This document shows, in pieces, positions 1 through 9,079 of a DNA stretch of 64,000 bases. Within the stretch, counting starts at the first letter, position 1, and each line of letters starts with the position of its first letter. The position numbers and the translations under genes are program-made. Source of the stretch: Streptomyces endophytica. GTDB taxonomy: Bacteria > Actinomycetota > Actinomycetes > Streptomycetales > Streptomycetaceae. Location of the stretch: positions 3,596,001 to 3,660,000 of the forward strand of contig NZ_CP110636.1 in the NCBI RefSeq assembly GCF_026153355.1. Direction: 5' to 3'. The notes beneath the pieces are model-generated. The model saw nothing but the letters and a program-made list of their open reading frames with translations, was not told where the DNA came from and did no database searches.

Positions 1-269
1 CGCGGCCATACGGCAAATCCGCTGCGCCGCAGGATCTCCTGAGGGGCGGCCTGCGCCAGCCGGTCTTCCTCCACGGTGAGGCCCGTCGCCGTGGCCGTCG
101 CCGTGGCCGTAGCCGTAGGGGCGCTTGTTGTGGTTGGCGGGGTCGCCGCGGCCGAAGGGGTCGGAAGGGACAGCGGAACCGCGGCCAACAGCGCGACACC
201 GAGCGTGCCCAGCCGGGCAGTTGAGCGTCCGGTGTGCGCCATGCGTGAGGGGTTGAAGAGCGATCTCAT
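1..269 (-). CDS. Secreted protein, N-terminal fragment (cut by window edge)
   Basis: The reading frame starts at an ATG at 269 and runs off the left edge. The first 40 or so residues look like a signal peptide: basic residues, a hydrophobic stretch (GTLGVALLAAVPLSL) and a small-residue cleavage region. It is followed by a Thr/Ala-rich linker with an alternating TATATATA run, encoded by a GGC-CAC-type repeat, and then the start of a folded region (VEEDRLAQAAPQEILRRSGF). A second in-frame ATG lies at 242. Too little is present to name a family; the protein is probably exported. The gene was found by reading the minus strand directly because no stop codon lies in the window. Confidence 0.6.
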   Translation of the reverse strand, partial: MRSLFNPSRMAHTGRSTARLGTLGVALLAAVPLSLPTPSAAATPPTTTSAPTATATATATATGLTVEEDRLAQAAPQEILRRSGFAVWP

Positions 270-417
270 GGGGTGAGTAAAGCGGGGGCGCGGGCCGCGA
301 CGGTAGAGGGCGGGTGCACGGCCCTGCGCGGCCACGGATAGGGTTTCCCGTCCGGTCCGGGCCCGGTTCTGGCCCGCTCCCGAACGCCGAGCCACCGGCA
401 CCGCGCTCGATTCCGAA

Positions 418-515
418 CATGACATGACATGACATGACGCCATGACGCCATGACGCCATGACGCCATGACGCCATGACGCGATGCGTGACGCGATGCGTG
501 ACGTGATACGTGCGC
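418..515. repeat. Short tandem array, CATGA then CATGACGC units
   Basis: Four CATGA units (418-437) run into six exact copies of the 8-base unit CATGACGC (433-480), then decay into degenerate GATGCGTGAC units up to about 515. The array ends 50 bases before the GTG start of the LppU-like gene. Nothing in it looks coding: the predicted peptides on both strands are simple repeats. Confidence 0.85.
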
Positions 516-564
516 GACATGACATGCACCGGACTTGTTTTTCACGAAACTCAGGGGGAACTCT

Positions 565-1495
565 GTGGCCACTCCGCCACCACCGCACGGCCCGCACCCG
601 TACGCTCCGCCGCCGAGCCAGGCCGGCCCGAACCCATACGGCCCGCCGCCGGGTTACCCGGCACCGGCACCGGCCCGAACTCGAACCCGGCAGCCCAGGC
701 ACCCACGCGTATCCGTACCCTCAGCAACCGCCGGCGCCCCAGCAGTACCCACCGCACCAGTACCCGCCGCACCAGTACCCGCCCCAGCAGCAGTACCACC
801 CCACCAGCACCCGGACCCGTACGCCCAGCCCTACGGGGCGGCGGCCCCCACCCCCGGTTGCGTGTTCTGTGGTGCGCAGCCCGCCGTCCAGGCCACCGTA
901 CGGGGCCACCAGGGCATCCTCTACGTCATGCGGTTCCTCAGTCGCAGCGGCATGTTCTGCCGTTCGTGCGGACTGGCCACCTACCGGGAGATGTCGGCGA
1001 AAACCCTGTGGCAGGGGTGGTGGAGCCCGCTCTCCGTGGCCATCACCCCGCTCACTCTCCTGATCAACCTCGGCCCCGGTCCCGCTTCCGCAAACTGGCG
1101 CCCCCGATGGGCGGCTTCCGGCCCTCGCTCGATCCGGGCAAGCCGCTCACCCGCCGCCCCGAGGCCATGCTGTTCCTCGTGCCGATGACGCTGCTCGCGC
1201 TGCTGTTGCCGGTGCTGTTCGTCATCGGCCTGCTCGCGGACGACCCGCACGACAGCTCGTCCACTACGGGAGTGGAGAAGGCGCAGACCCTCGTCGTCGG
1301 CGACTGTGTGCACAATGACGGCGACTGGCACGACCAGGACCTGCGGACGCTGGACTGCGGATCGGCCGATGCACAGTTCAAGGTGACCCGCACCCGCCAC
1401 TCCTCGGGGGAACAGTGCGCCGACGGGACTACCTGGCCGATCCCAAGTACAGCTCGGACGGGATGACGACCTCCTGCCTCACGCCTCTCCGGTAG
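565..1495 (+). CDS. LppU/SCO3897-like membrane protein, several apparent frameshifts
   Basis: Read across frames, this gives one coherent protein. The order is a Pro/Tyr/Gln-rich N-terminus with QYPPHQYPPHQYPPQQQ repeats, a zinc-ribbon-like module (CVFCG and, about 40 residues later, CRSCG), a membrane segment (MLFLVPMTLLALLLPVLFVI), and a C-terminal domain with VVGDCVHNDGDW, LDCGSADAQFKV and a final TSCLTPLR before TAG at 1495. The last domain is typical of the Streptomyces LppU/SCO3897 family. The GTG start at 565 follows a CAGGGGGA ribosome site. To read this way, one base must be restored near each of 675, 703, 800, 1075 and 1424, four of them in C runs. I therefore infer sequencing errors rather than decay. 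Confidence 0.6.
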
Positions 1496-1645
1496 AAGCC
1501 CCGACGTTCCGGCGTCCTTGACGTTCCGGTGCCCCCTACCGTCCCGGCGTCCTTAACGTCCCGGCGTACCGGTGTCCCGATGTTCCGGCATCCCGACGTC
1601 CCCCACGCCCGCCCCCACACCCGCCGGCCCGCCCCCTGCCGGCCC
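1496..1645. repeat. Degenerate tandem repeats between converging genes
   Basis: Units close to CGACGTTCCGGCGTCCTT recur about six times with point changes, starting directly after the TAG at 1495 and ending near the stop of the tetR gene. No convincing ORF or hairpin terminator was seen here. Confidence 0.6.
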
Positions 1646-1650
1646 GCCCG

Positions 1651-2385
1651 TCACGTCCTCCGGCGGGTGCCTTCTCCGTCGCCTTCCGCATTGCCCTTCA
1701 CATCGCTCTTCCCATCGCTCTCCCCAACGCCCTCACCGTCGCTCGTCGCCTCGCCCTCCCCGCCCTTGAGCAAGGCCACGAAGTCCCGGAACGCCACGGG
1801 CATATCGACGTTCTCCGGGTCGAGCAGCCACTGCAGCTGGAGCCCGTCCATCACCGCGACCAGCAGCGGAGCCGCACGCTCCGGCGTCAGCCCGCCGGGC
1901 AGTCGGTCTCCGAACTCGGACCGTAGCGCCGCCGCCATCGCCGCGCGTACGGTCCGGAAGCGGGACTCGAAGAACGCGCGGGCCGGATGGTCCTCCGTGA
2001 CGCTGTCGGCGGACAGGACGGTGTAGGTCTGGACGATGCCGGGGCGGGTGGCGTTGTAGTCGACGAGCTGGGCGAGGGTGTCGGTACGCCAGATGCCGGA
2101 TGTGGCGGCGGACGAGGCCAGGTCCCAACGGTCGCGCGCCTCCAGCACAGCGACCAGTAGCAGCTCCTTGGTGGGGAAGTGGTGCAGCAGGCCCTGCTGG
2201 GTCAGCCCGGCACGCTCGGCGACGGCGGCCAGCGAGGTACGGCGGTAGCCCCGCTCGGCGATGAGTTCCACGGCGGCCTCCAGGATGGCCTCGCGCCGCT
2301 CCGCGCGCTGGGCCTCGCGTCCGCCACCGCCCCGCCGCGGCCCCGGCCGGCCGTCGCGGGAGGCGCCTCGCTCTCGTGCAGTCAC
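1651..2385 (-). CDS. TetR-family transcriptional regulator
   Basis: The 244-residue protein has a TetR-type DNA-binding domain at about residues 29-77: ILEAAVELIAERGYRRTS, then a helix-turn-helix with VAERAGLTQQGLLHHFPTKE. A ligand-binding helical domain follows. The last 35 residues are an acidic Gly/Asp/Ser tail of GEGxGESDGK type, unlike the ordered end of most TetR proteins and encoded by a short DNA repeat. The gene is divergent from the GH3 glycosidase, with 193 bases between the starts, so control of that glycosidase (and of itself) is the likely role. This is inference from position; no ligand can be deduced. Confidence 0.85.
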   Translation of the reverse strand: MTARERGASRDGRPGPRRGGGGREAQRAERREAILEAAVELIAERGYRRTSLAAVAERAGLTQQGLLHHFPTKELLLVAVLEARDRWDLASSAATSGIWRTDTLAQLVDYNATRPGIVQTYTVLSADSVTEDHPARAFFESRFRTVRAAMAAALRSEFGDRLPGGLTPERAAPLLVAVMDGLQLQWLLDPENVDMPVAFRDFVALLKGGEGEATSDGEGVGESDGKSDVKGNAEGDGEGTRRRT

Positions 2386-2578
2386 CGGCCGAGCGTAACC
2401 CCGGCGTGGAGAACTCGTACGGGCAAGGTAACGGAAGGGTCACGATGCCTACCGTTCGGGAGGTTAGCGGATCAGAATCCGGCCAGGGGCCACATAACGT
2501 TCGGAGCCAGCCGCTCCCCTCGGGTTCCACAGGCCCCCACAGCCCCAACAGGCCGCGCCAGCGAGACCGGAGAGCCGT
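2386..2578. promoter_or_regulatory. Divergent promoter region, tetR / GH3 glycosidase
   Basis: This holds the promoters of both genes. An AACGG (about 2430) and CCGTT (about 2452) pair forms a widely spaced inverted repeat that could be a TetR operator, but the arms are short and the match is weak. The GH3 ATG is preceded by GGAGAGCC. Confidence 0.4.
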
Positions 2579-5525
2579 ATGACCGACGCCCAGTCAGACC
2601 GTCCCTCCCGCGACACCGCGCCCGTCCACGCCGTCCACGCCCCCACTCGCGCGGATGCACACGCCGAGACACAAGCCGAGACGCAAGCCGAGCCACATGC
2701 CGAGCCACACGCCGAGACGCACGCCGGGACACAAGCCGAGCCCCACACCGACGCACACGGGGAGGCGCTCGCCGACGCACACGCCGCGGCCGTCGCACGG
2801 GCGCTCGCCGCGCTCGACCTCGAAACCAAGGTCCGGCTGCTCTCCGGCCAGGACATGTGGACCCTCCCGGCCGTCCCCGAGATCGGCCTGCGGTCGCTGG
2901 TGATGTCGGACGGCCCGATCGGCGTGCGCGGCCAGGAATGGAGTGCCGAGGACCCCTCGGTCGCCCTGCCCAGCCCCACCGCCCTGGCCGCCACCTGGGA
3001 CCCGAACTCGCCCGCCGCGCCGGGCAACTCCTCGCCCAGGAGGCCCGTCGCAAGGGCGTGCACGTCCTCCTGGCGCCGACCGTAAATCTGCACCGTTCCC
3101 CGTTGGGCGGCCGCCACTTCGAGTGCTACTCGGAAGACCCGCTCCTCACCGGCGTGATGGGCGCGGGATACGTACGAGGGGTGCAGGAAGGCGGCGTCGC
3201 CACTACGGTCAAGCACTTCGTCGGCAACGACGCCGAGACCGACCGGCTCACCGTCGACAACCGCATCGCTCCCCGCCCGCTGCGCGAGCTCTACCTCGCG
3301 CCGTTCGAGCACATCGTCACCCACGCCCGCCCCTGGGGCATCATGACCGCGTACAACCAGGTCAACGGCTCGACGATGACCGAACACCGCTACCTCGTCC
3401 AGGACGTCCTGCGCGGCGAATGGGGCTTCGACGGCTGCAACGTCTCCGACTGGACGGCCGCCCGTGACACCGCCCGGGCGCTGCGGGGCGGCCTGGACGT
3501 GGCGATGCCCGGCCCGCGCACCGTGTACGGCGCCCCGCTCGCCGAGGCCGTCCGAGCCGGTGAGGTGGCCGAAGGCGAGGTGGACGACGCGGTCCGCCGC
3601 GTACTTCTGCTCGCCGCCCGGACGGGATGCCTCGCGGGCGTACCCGCCGCGGTCGCCCCGGCCGACGTACCCCAGGACATCGACGGCCCCGCGATCGCCC
3701 GCGAAATCGCCCGACGCGCCTTCGTCCTGCTCCGCAACGAACCGGTCGCCGGTGAATCGGTGGCCGATGAACGGGGAGCCCACGAACCGTCGGACCACGA
3801 ACCGGCGGACCACGAACCGGCAGCCCACGAAGCCCTAACCGGTGCGGCGGCGACCACCCAACGAGCGGGCGGGGCCCGCCGTTTGCTACCCCTCGACGCG
3901 ACGGCGATCCGTTCCCTCGCCGTCATCGGAGCCACCGCGCGCGACGCCCGCGTCCTCGGCGGCGGATCTGCGACCGTCTTCCCCGACCGGATCGTCTCCC
4001 CGCTGGAAGGACTCCGCGCGGCCCTGCCCGACGACGTCGAGGTCACCTTCGCCGTCGGCGCCGACCCGCGCACCCGGATCCCGCACGCCCGCGAAGGGTT
4101 CACCCTGCACGCCCGTTACCTCGACGCGGACGGCAACCTGCTGGCCGAAACCCGCAGTTCGACGGGAAGGTGCAGGTGATGGGCCGCTTCCCCGCCGGCG
4201 TCACCCGGCAGAACCTCAGCGCCGTCGAACTGGCCGGCAGCTACACCCCCCAGCTCAGCGGCGCCCACACCTTCGCCGTCGCCGGGACCGGCTCCCTCCG
4301 GCTGACCGTGGGCGGCACGGCCCTCTTCGACGACACCGTCACACCCGAGGGCAGCGACCCCTTCGAGGCGTTCATGAACCCCGTCGAGCAGCAGGTGACG
4401 GCGGAACTGGCGGCGGGGGAGCAGACCGACGTCACCCTGCGGTTCGTACCGCGCAGCCTCGGACTGGGGGAGGGCATGGACGCGCTGAACTTCACCCTCG
4501 GCCACAGCGCGCCGCAGCTCGACGCGGACGCCGAGATCGAGGAAGCGGTGCGCGCCGCGGCCGCCTCCGATGTCGCGGTCGTGGTCGTCGCCACGACCGA
4601 AGAGGTCGAGTCCGAGGGCTTCGACCGCCGCGATCTACGGCTTCCCGGCCGCCAGGACGAGCTGGTCACCTGCGTCGCCGCGGTCAACCCGCGCACCGTC
4701 GTCGTGGTCAACTCCGGGTCCCCGGTGGAACTTCCCTGGCGCGAGCAGGTCGCCGCGGTCCTGCTGAGCTGGTTCCCCGGGCAGGAGGCCGGTACCGCAC
4801 TCGCCGACGTCCTGCTCGGGACCCACGAGCCCGGCGGTCGGCTCCCCACCACCTGGCCGGCCCGCCTCGACGACGCCCCGGTCACCACCGTCACCCCCAC
4901 CAACGGCCAACTCGCCTACGCCGAGGGCCCGTTCATCGGCTACCGCGCCTGGCAGCGCGACGCGTCGCTCCCCGCCCCCGCCTACCCCTTCGGCCACGGC
5001 CTCGGCTACACCGACTGGGAGTACGAATCCCTGGACACCACCCCCGACTCGGTACGCGTACGCCTTCGCAACACCGGCCCCCGCCCCGGCCGCGAAATCG
5101 TCCAGATCTACCTCACCCCCACCCTCACCCCCACCCCCGCCCCCACGAACTCGCCGAGCACCCCATCCGCCCCGACCGCCGATCCCACCCCAGTCAGCGC
5201 CGACCCCACCACATCCTCGGCCGTCACCCCGGCCGCCCCGTCCGCCCCGCCCGCCCCGTACGGCCCCGATGCCGCCCCGACGGAGCTGACCGCCGACACC
5301 ACCCTGACGGCACCCGAGCGACCGGCCCGCTGGCTGGTCGGCTTCGCGGCCGTCGAGGCCGGCGCCGGTGAGAGCGTCGAGGCCGAAATCCCGCTGCCGG
5401 ACCGGGCCTTCGAGATCTGGGACGATGAGGCAGGCGCCTGGCGCCGGATCAAGGGCGTCTACACCGTCGAGGCCGCCCACAGCCTCACCGACCGCCGCCT
5501 CACAGCCGAGGTCACCGCCACCTGA
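2579..5525 (+). CDS. Glycoside hydrolase family 3 (beta-glucosidase type) with PA14 domain, two apparent frameshifts
   Basis: This enzyme should cleave beta-linked sugars from oligosaccharides. The GH3 N-terminal barrel carries MSDGPIGVRG, KHFVGNDAETDR and the nucleophile motif NVSDWTAARD (Asp of SDW). A PA14 carbohydrate-binding insert (ELAGSYTPQLSGAHTFAVAG) follows, then the second GH3 domain with ESEGFDRRDLRLPG, where the Glu is the likely acid/base region, and a fibronectin-III-like end. No signal peptide is seen, so it is probably cytoplasmic. Frames change near 3001 (GAC CCC GAA expected, one C missing) and near 4153. Three low-complexity inserts are unusual: His/Ala/Glu at the N-terminus, HEPSDHEPADHEP near 3780-3835, and a Thr/Pro run near 5110-5220. 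The TetR gene beside it is the probable regulator. Confidence 0.82.
2660..2755 (+). repeat. 12-base coding repeat, eight units
   Basis: Eight in-frame 12-base units of the form CA(C/A/T)GCCGAG(A/C)C(A/G) encode H/Q-A-E-T/P tetrapeptides near the N-terminus of the GH3 enzyme. Most changes between units are at third positions or swap His/Gln and Thr/Pro. The catalytic domain begins about 20 residues later, so this is a disordered leader. Confidence 0.85.
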
Positions 5526-5594
5526 CAGCGGACGTCACCGCTGCCTGACAGCCGAGGTCACCACCGCTGGGCAACCGAGGCCAACGCCACGTGA
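5503..5594 (+). repeat. Four 23-base tandem units across the GH3 stop codon
   Basis: Units lie at 5503-5525, 5526-5548, 5549-5571 and 5572-5594. The first is CAGCCGAGGTCACCGCCACC plus the TGA stop of the GH3 gene. Units 2 and 4 also end in TGA, and unit 3 has TGGG there. Twenty-three is not a multiple of three, so the copies lie in shifting frames and were not selected as protein. Confidence 0.9.
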
Positions 5595-5643
5595 TGGCCA
5601 GCGCGGGGCCACCGCCGTCTGCGGCCGGCCGGCCGGTCGGTCC

Positions 5644-6342
5644 TCAAGAGGTCCGCACCGACACATCACCCCCGCTGGTCCGGGCCGTCACCTTGTGGGG
5701 GGACTTCGGGTCCGTCGGTACGGAGACCTTGCTGGTGCCGCCGGAGGTGGTGGCGTTGACCGCGTAGCTGCCCTTCGGGAGACGGACGGTGACGTTGCCT
5801 CCGCTGGTGCGGGCCGAGATGTCGTCGGGCATCGTGGTCAGGGTCAGGTCCACGTCTCCGCCGCTGGTTCTGGCCTGGGCTCTGCGGGCCGTGGAGTCCG
5901 CGATCGTCACGTCGCCGCCGCTGGTCTCCGCGTCGATGGCGCCCGAGGTGCCGCGGACGATGACGTCCCCGCCGCTGGTGTGCAGATTGACGGAGGCGTC
6001 GCGCGGCAGCAGCACTCGGAAGTCCACCTCGCACTTGCGGCCCATGCCGCAGTCCTCGGCCTTCAGGGTCAGCAGGCCGTTCTTGACGCTGTGCGCCGGG
6101 GTCGGCTTGCGGTCGTTGTAGCGGTACTTCTCGGTGACCTTCACCGAGCCGCCGGCCGCGACCGGGACCACCTCGATGTCCCCGCCGTGGGTCGTCGCCG
6201 AGAGAGCAGTGATCTTTCCGTCCACGGTGTACGAGCGCTTCGCCTCTTTGGTCGGGCCGAAATCGGAGAGCGAGCAGCCGGCCACCAGCGCGGTCAAGGC
6301 CGCACAGGACAGGACGAGATGAGGAGCGCGGAGGCGGGCCAT
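5644..6342 (-). CDS. DUF4097-family lipoprotein
   Basis: This 232-residue exported protein starts at the ATG at 6342, behind GGGAG; the upstream in-frame ATG at 6408 has no ribosome site and precedes a basic non-signal segment. The signal peptide ends in the lipobox LVAGC, so the mature protein should be lipid-anchored on the outer face of the membrane. The body is a repeating beta structure with seven copies of a (T)(S/H)GG(D/N)V-type motif about 20 residues apart, typical of the DUF4097 (adhesin-like beta-solenoid) family. Its biochemical role is unknown. Motifs upstream match ones upstream of the histidine kinase at 22959-24464, which suggests control by that system. Confidence 0.85.
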   Translation of the reverse strand: MARLRAPHLVLSCAALTALVAGCSLSDFGPTKEAKRSYTVDGKITALSATTHGGDIEVVPVAAGGSVKVTEKYRYNDRKPTPAHSVKNGLLTLKAEDCGMGRKCEVDFRVLLPRDASVNLHTSGGDVIVRGTSGAIDAETSGGDVTIADSTARRAQARTSGGDVDLTLTTMPDDISARTSGGNVTVRLPKGSYAVNATTSGGTSKVSVPTDPKSPHKVTARTSGGDVSVRTS

Positions 6343-6441
6343 GGTGATACGTCTCCCGAGACGAAGGGAAGGGGACCGAAGCGGTTCCGGACCGGATGGG
6401 CCGGACACTGATCATCTTCGAGTATCGCGAATCGGGAATCG

Positions 6442-6482
6442 TCACCGCAGGGTATGACCTTTGGCATCACCGCACGGTATGA
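6442..6482 (-). promoter_or_regulatory. Direct repeat, possible response-regulator sites
   Basis: TCACCGCAGGGTATGA (6442-6457) and TCACCGCACGGTATGA (6467-6482) are a near-exact direct repeat with a 25-base period, about 100-140 bases upstream of the DUF4097 start. Similar sequences lie upstream of the histidine kinase (24532-24570). Confidence 0.5.
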
Positions 6483-6544
6483 GAGTCCCTTAGGGGAAGG
6501 CGCCCCGCACCCCTGAGAGTTGCCCCCTGGGAGTCCCACAACGG

Positions 6545-6620
6545 CCCCGTCCCCCGACCCTCGGCCCCCGACCCTCGGCCCTCGGCCCCCGACCCTCGGC
6601 CCCCAGCCTCCGACCCCCAG
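6545..6620. repeat. G/C-rich tandem repeats directly after galM
   Basis: About five units close to CCCCCGACCCTCGGCC lie immediately beyond the galM stop (TGA, 6622-6624). Copies at about 6552-6590 are nearly identical; those nearer the stop have diverged. There is no coding signal. Confidence 0.7.
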
Positions 6621-6621
6621 C

Positions 6622-7692
6622 TCACGACGCAGCGCCCGCCTCCCGCGGTCGCACGGAGAAGTGGTACACGGTCTCGGAGTGGTACACCTCGCCCGGGCGC
6701 AGGACGGTGCTGGGGTAGTCCGGGCGGTGGGGGGAGTCCGGGAAGTGCTGGGTTTCGAGGGCGAGGCCGGCCGCCGGGCCGTAGGGCAAGCCGGAGAAGC
6801 CGGTCAGGGAGCCGTCGAGATGGTCGGCGGTGTAGAGCTGCAGACCTGGTTCGGTGGTGGCCAGTTCGAGGGCGCGGCCGGAGGCCGGGTCGTAGAGCTC
6901 CGCGACCGGGCGCGGGGCCGTGGTGACGCCGCCGTCCAGCACGAAGTTGTGGTCGTACGGGTCGCCGACCGCACGGGCGGTGCGGAAGTCGAAGCGGGTG
7001 CCGGAGACCTCGGCCGGCGCGCCGGGCAGCGGAATGCCGGTGTCGTCGACGGGCGTGTAGTGGCTGGCGGCGAGCCGCAGTTCGTGCCCGGTGGCGCTGC
7101 CGTTGCCGTCGCCGCCCAGGTGGAGGTAGGTGTGGTTGGTGAGGTTCAGGACAGTGGGGGCGTCGGTGTGCGCGTCGTAGGAGAGGTGCAGGGTGCCGCC
7201 GCGCGGTCCGGGGGACAGGGTGTAGGTCACCCGCACGTCCAGGTTGCCGGGAAAGCCCTCCTCGCCGTCGGGGCTGACCCGGTGCAGCTCCACCCCGCCC
7301 TCGACCTCCCGGGCGTCCCACACCACCCGGGAGAAGTTGTGCGGCCCGCCGTGCAGGCTGTTGCGCCCGTCGTTCGCCGTCAGCCCGTACGTCCTGCCGT
7401 CCAGGGGGAGGGCGGCCCCGGCGATCCTGTTGGCGTAGCGGCCGACCAACGCGCCGAAGTGGGAGCCGCCGTGGGCCACGTAGGAGGCCAGGTCGCGGAA
7501 GCCGAGCGCCAGCTGGCCGGACCTGCCGTCCCGGTCGGGGGCCTCGATGGTCTGGACGATGCCGCCGTACGTCAGGACCCGCACCCGTAGTGCGTCCGGG
7601 CCGGCGCCCGACTCCAGGGTCCAGCGGTCGACGCCGGTCCCGTCGTCCAGTGTGCCGAAGGGTTCCCTGCTGACCTGCGTCTTCATGGGCAT
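6622..7692 (-). CDS. galM: Aldose 1-epimerase (mutarotase)
   Basis: This 356-residue enzyme interconverts alpha and beta anomers of aldoses such as galactose in the cytoplasm. Family motifs are all present: GRYANRIAGA, NSLHGGPHNF, NLTNHTYLHLGG with a catalytic His, and ETQHFPDSPHRPDYPSTVLRPGE split over the end, where the Glu of the ETQHFPDSP block is the usual base. The start is either the ATG at 7692 (MPMKTQ) or the one at 7686; neither has a strong ribosome site. The gene stands alone between DUF4097 and the SGNH lipoprotein gene. A galactonate pathway lies 40 kb away in the same window, but nothing links the two directly. Confidence 0.9.
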   Translation of the reverse strand: MPMKTQVSREPFGTLDDGTGVDRWTLESGAGPDALRVRVLTYGGIVQTIEAPDRDGRSGQLALGFRDLASYVAHGGSHFGALVGRYANRIAGAALPLDGRTYGLTANDGRNSLHGGPHNFSRVVWDAREVEGGVELHRVSPDGEEGFPGNLDVRVTYTLSPGPRGGTLHLSYDAHTDAPTVLNLTNHTYLHLGGDGNGSATGHELRLAASHYTPVDDTGIPLPGAPAEVSGTRFDFRTARAVGDPYDHNFVLDGGVTTAPRPVAELYDPASGRALELATTEPGLQLYTADHLDGSLTGFSGLPYGPAAGLALETQHFPDSPHRPDYPSTVLRPGEVYHSETVYHFSVRPREAGAAS

Positions 7693-7844
7693 GAGCCTAT
7701 GCCCGCCCGGGAGTCGGTGCCCGGTGGAAGGCAACCCACCTCGCGCCCCGCAGACACCCGCCGCACGCGCCGCGCACCGCCCGCCCAAGGGGACGGACCG
7801 GCTGGACGGACGGCCCCGCTGAACCGACCCGCTGGCCGGCCCCG

Positions 7845-8756
7845 CTACCCCTGCCTGCGCGTGATCGTGCGGAACGCCAGCTCCGCCAGTTCCTTCTGGC
7901 CGCCGGCGCCCGGGTGGAACCAGTCCCAGGTGCTCAACTGACGCCCGGTGAAGCGGTAGTCGAAGACGGCGGGGTCGAAGCGGCACAGCGGGTCCTTGCC
8001 GCAGACGTCGGCCAGCGCCGCGTTGTAGGCCATGACCCGCTCACGCACCTCGTCCCGCCGGTCCTGGGCCGGCTTGGTCAGGTCGTCCGGATCCCGCAGC
8101 ATCGAACCGCAGATGCCGAGCTTCCAGACTTCCTTGCCGAGCGGGTTCTTGCGCCCCTCGGACCACAGCCGCAACAGGTCGGGCACCGACGCGACATAGA
8201 CCTGGGTGTGCGGCAGCGAGCGCCGCAGCGCCTTCATGGAGCGAGTGAAGTCGGCGCGGAAGGAGGCCGTCGGGGTCATCGCCCCGACATCGGTGCGGCA
8301 GGCGTCGTTGGCGCCGATCAGGACCGTGACCAGCTCGGGCTTCCGTACGGCCGCGGCGGCCACCTGGCCGGGCAGGTCGTCCATCAGGGCACCGGCCCGG
8401 GCGAAGTTCCAGCTGTGGGTGGCGGGGCGCTTCACCAGGCGTCGGGCGAGGCTGTCGACCTTGGGATCGGTGCCGGTGGACCAGGAGACCTCGGGGCATT
8501 CGGAGAGGATGGTGCAGGCGTTGAAGCCGACGGTGATGGAGTCGCCGAGCGCCGCGATCGAGCGGGGATGGGTGCGCCAGACGGATGCCGGTTTCGCCTG
8601 CCGTCCGGCCGACGGGCTGGAGTGGGGGTGTGCGCCGCCGCCGGCACTGCAGGAGGCGAGTGCGAGCAGCAGGGCGGAGACGGCGGTGACGGTGCGTGTG
8701 CGGCGTGCGCGAGGACCGTGGTGACGGAGGCGAAAGGGCCGATCGATCTGGGTCAT
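7845..8756 (-). CDS. SGNH/GDSL-family hydrolase, lipoprotein
   Basis: This is a predicted lipid-anchored esterase of 303 residues. The signal peptide ends in LALASC, a good lipobox, and a Ser/His/Pro linker follows. SGNH blocks are in order: AALGDSITVG (catalytic Ser, about residue 73), NFARAGALMDDL (Gly block), VLIGANDAC (Asn block) and WDWFHPGAGGQ (Asp and His pair). A Cys pair around ACTILSEC may form a disulphide outside the cell. The substrate cannot be told from sequence; relatives include lipases and GDSL esterases. Confidence 0.87.
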   Translation of the reverse strand: MTQIDRPFRLRHHGPRARRTRTVTAVSALLLALASCSAGGGAHPHSSPSAGRQAKPASVWRTHPRSIAALGDSITVGFNACTILSECPEVSWSTGTDPKVDSLARRLVKRPATHSWNFARAGALMDDLPGQVAAAAVRKPELVTVLIGANDACRTDVGAMTPTASFRADFTRSMKALRRSLPHTQVYVASVPDLLRLWSEGRKNPLGKEVWKLGICGSMLRDPDDLTKPAQDRRDEVRERVMAYNAALADVCGKDPLCRFDPAVFDYRFTGRQLSTWDWFHPGAGGQKELAELAFRTITRRQG

Positions 8757-9079
8757 CCCCTGTCCCCTCCGGCGTGCGAGTGATATCTCTTCGGGTACCG
8801 ACGGTACGTCACCCCCTCGTCCGGCACCGCGCGGTAGCTTTGCCCCGTGCCTGCCGGGCGGTGACCCAAAGTGGCACGTGCGGTCGGTGCAGACAAATTA
8901 CATCACGTCATTTCCTGTCCCTTTTGCGGCAAATTCCGCCTAATGGTGTTTACTGTAGGTCACCTCGCAGGCTGGTGCCGAAGTGATCACTGGGGCAGAA
9001 TGACAACTGTCCCGGCCGCAACCGGAACGGGCACGAGGCCGCTGGGGAAGGCGAACCTCGAACCGCACTGGAGGTCCCG
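8757..9079. other. Intergenic region between divergent genes, no gene seen
   Basis: This AT-richer gap separates the SGNH lipoprotein gene from DUF3145 and must hold both promoters. A TTGCGG at 8924-8929 and a TACTGT at 8951-8956 are spaced too far apart (21 bases) to be a convincing pair. GCGGCAAATTCCGC (8926-8939) could form a small hairpin. A 70-codon plus-strand frame across 8871-9083 has no family resemblance and no ribosome site. Confidence 0.5.
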
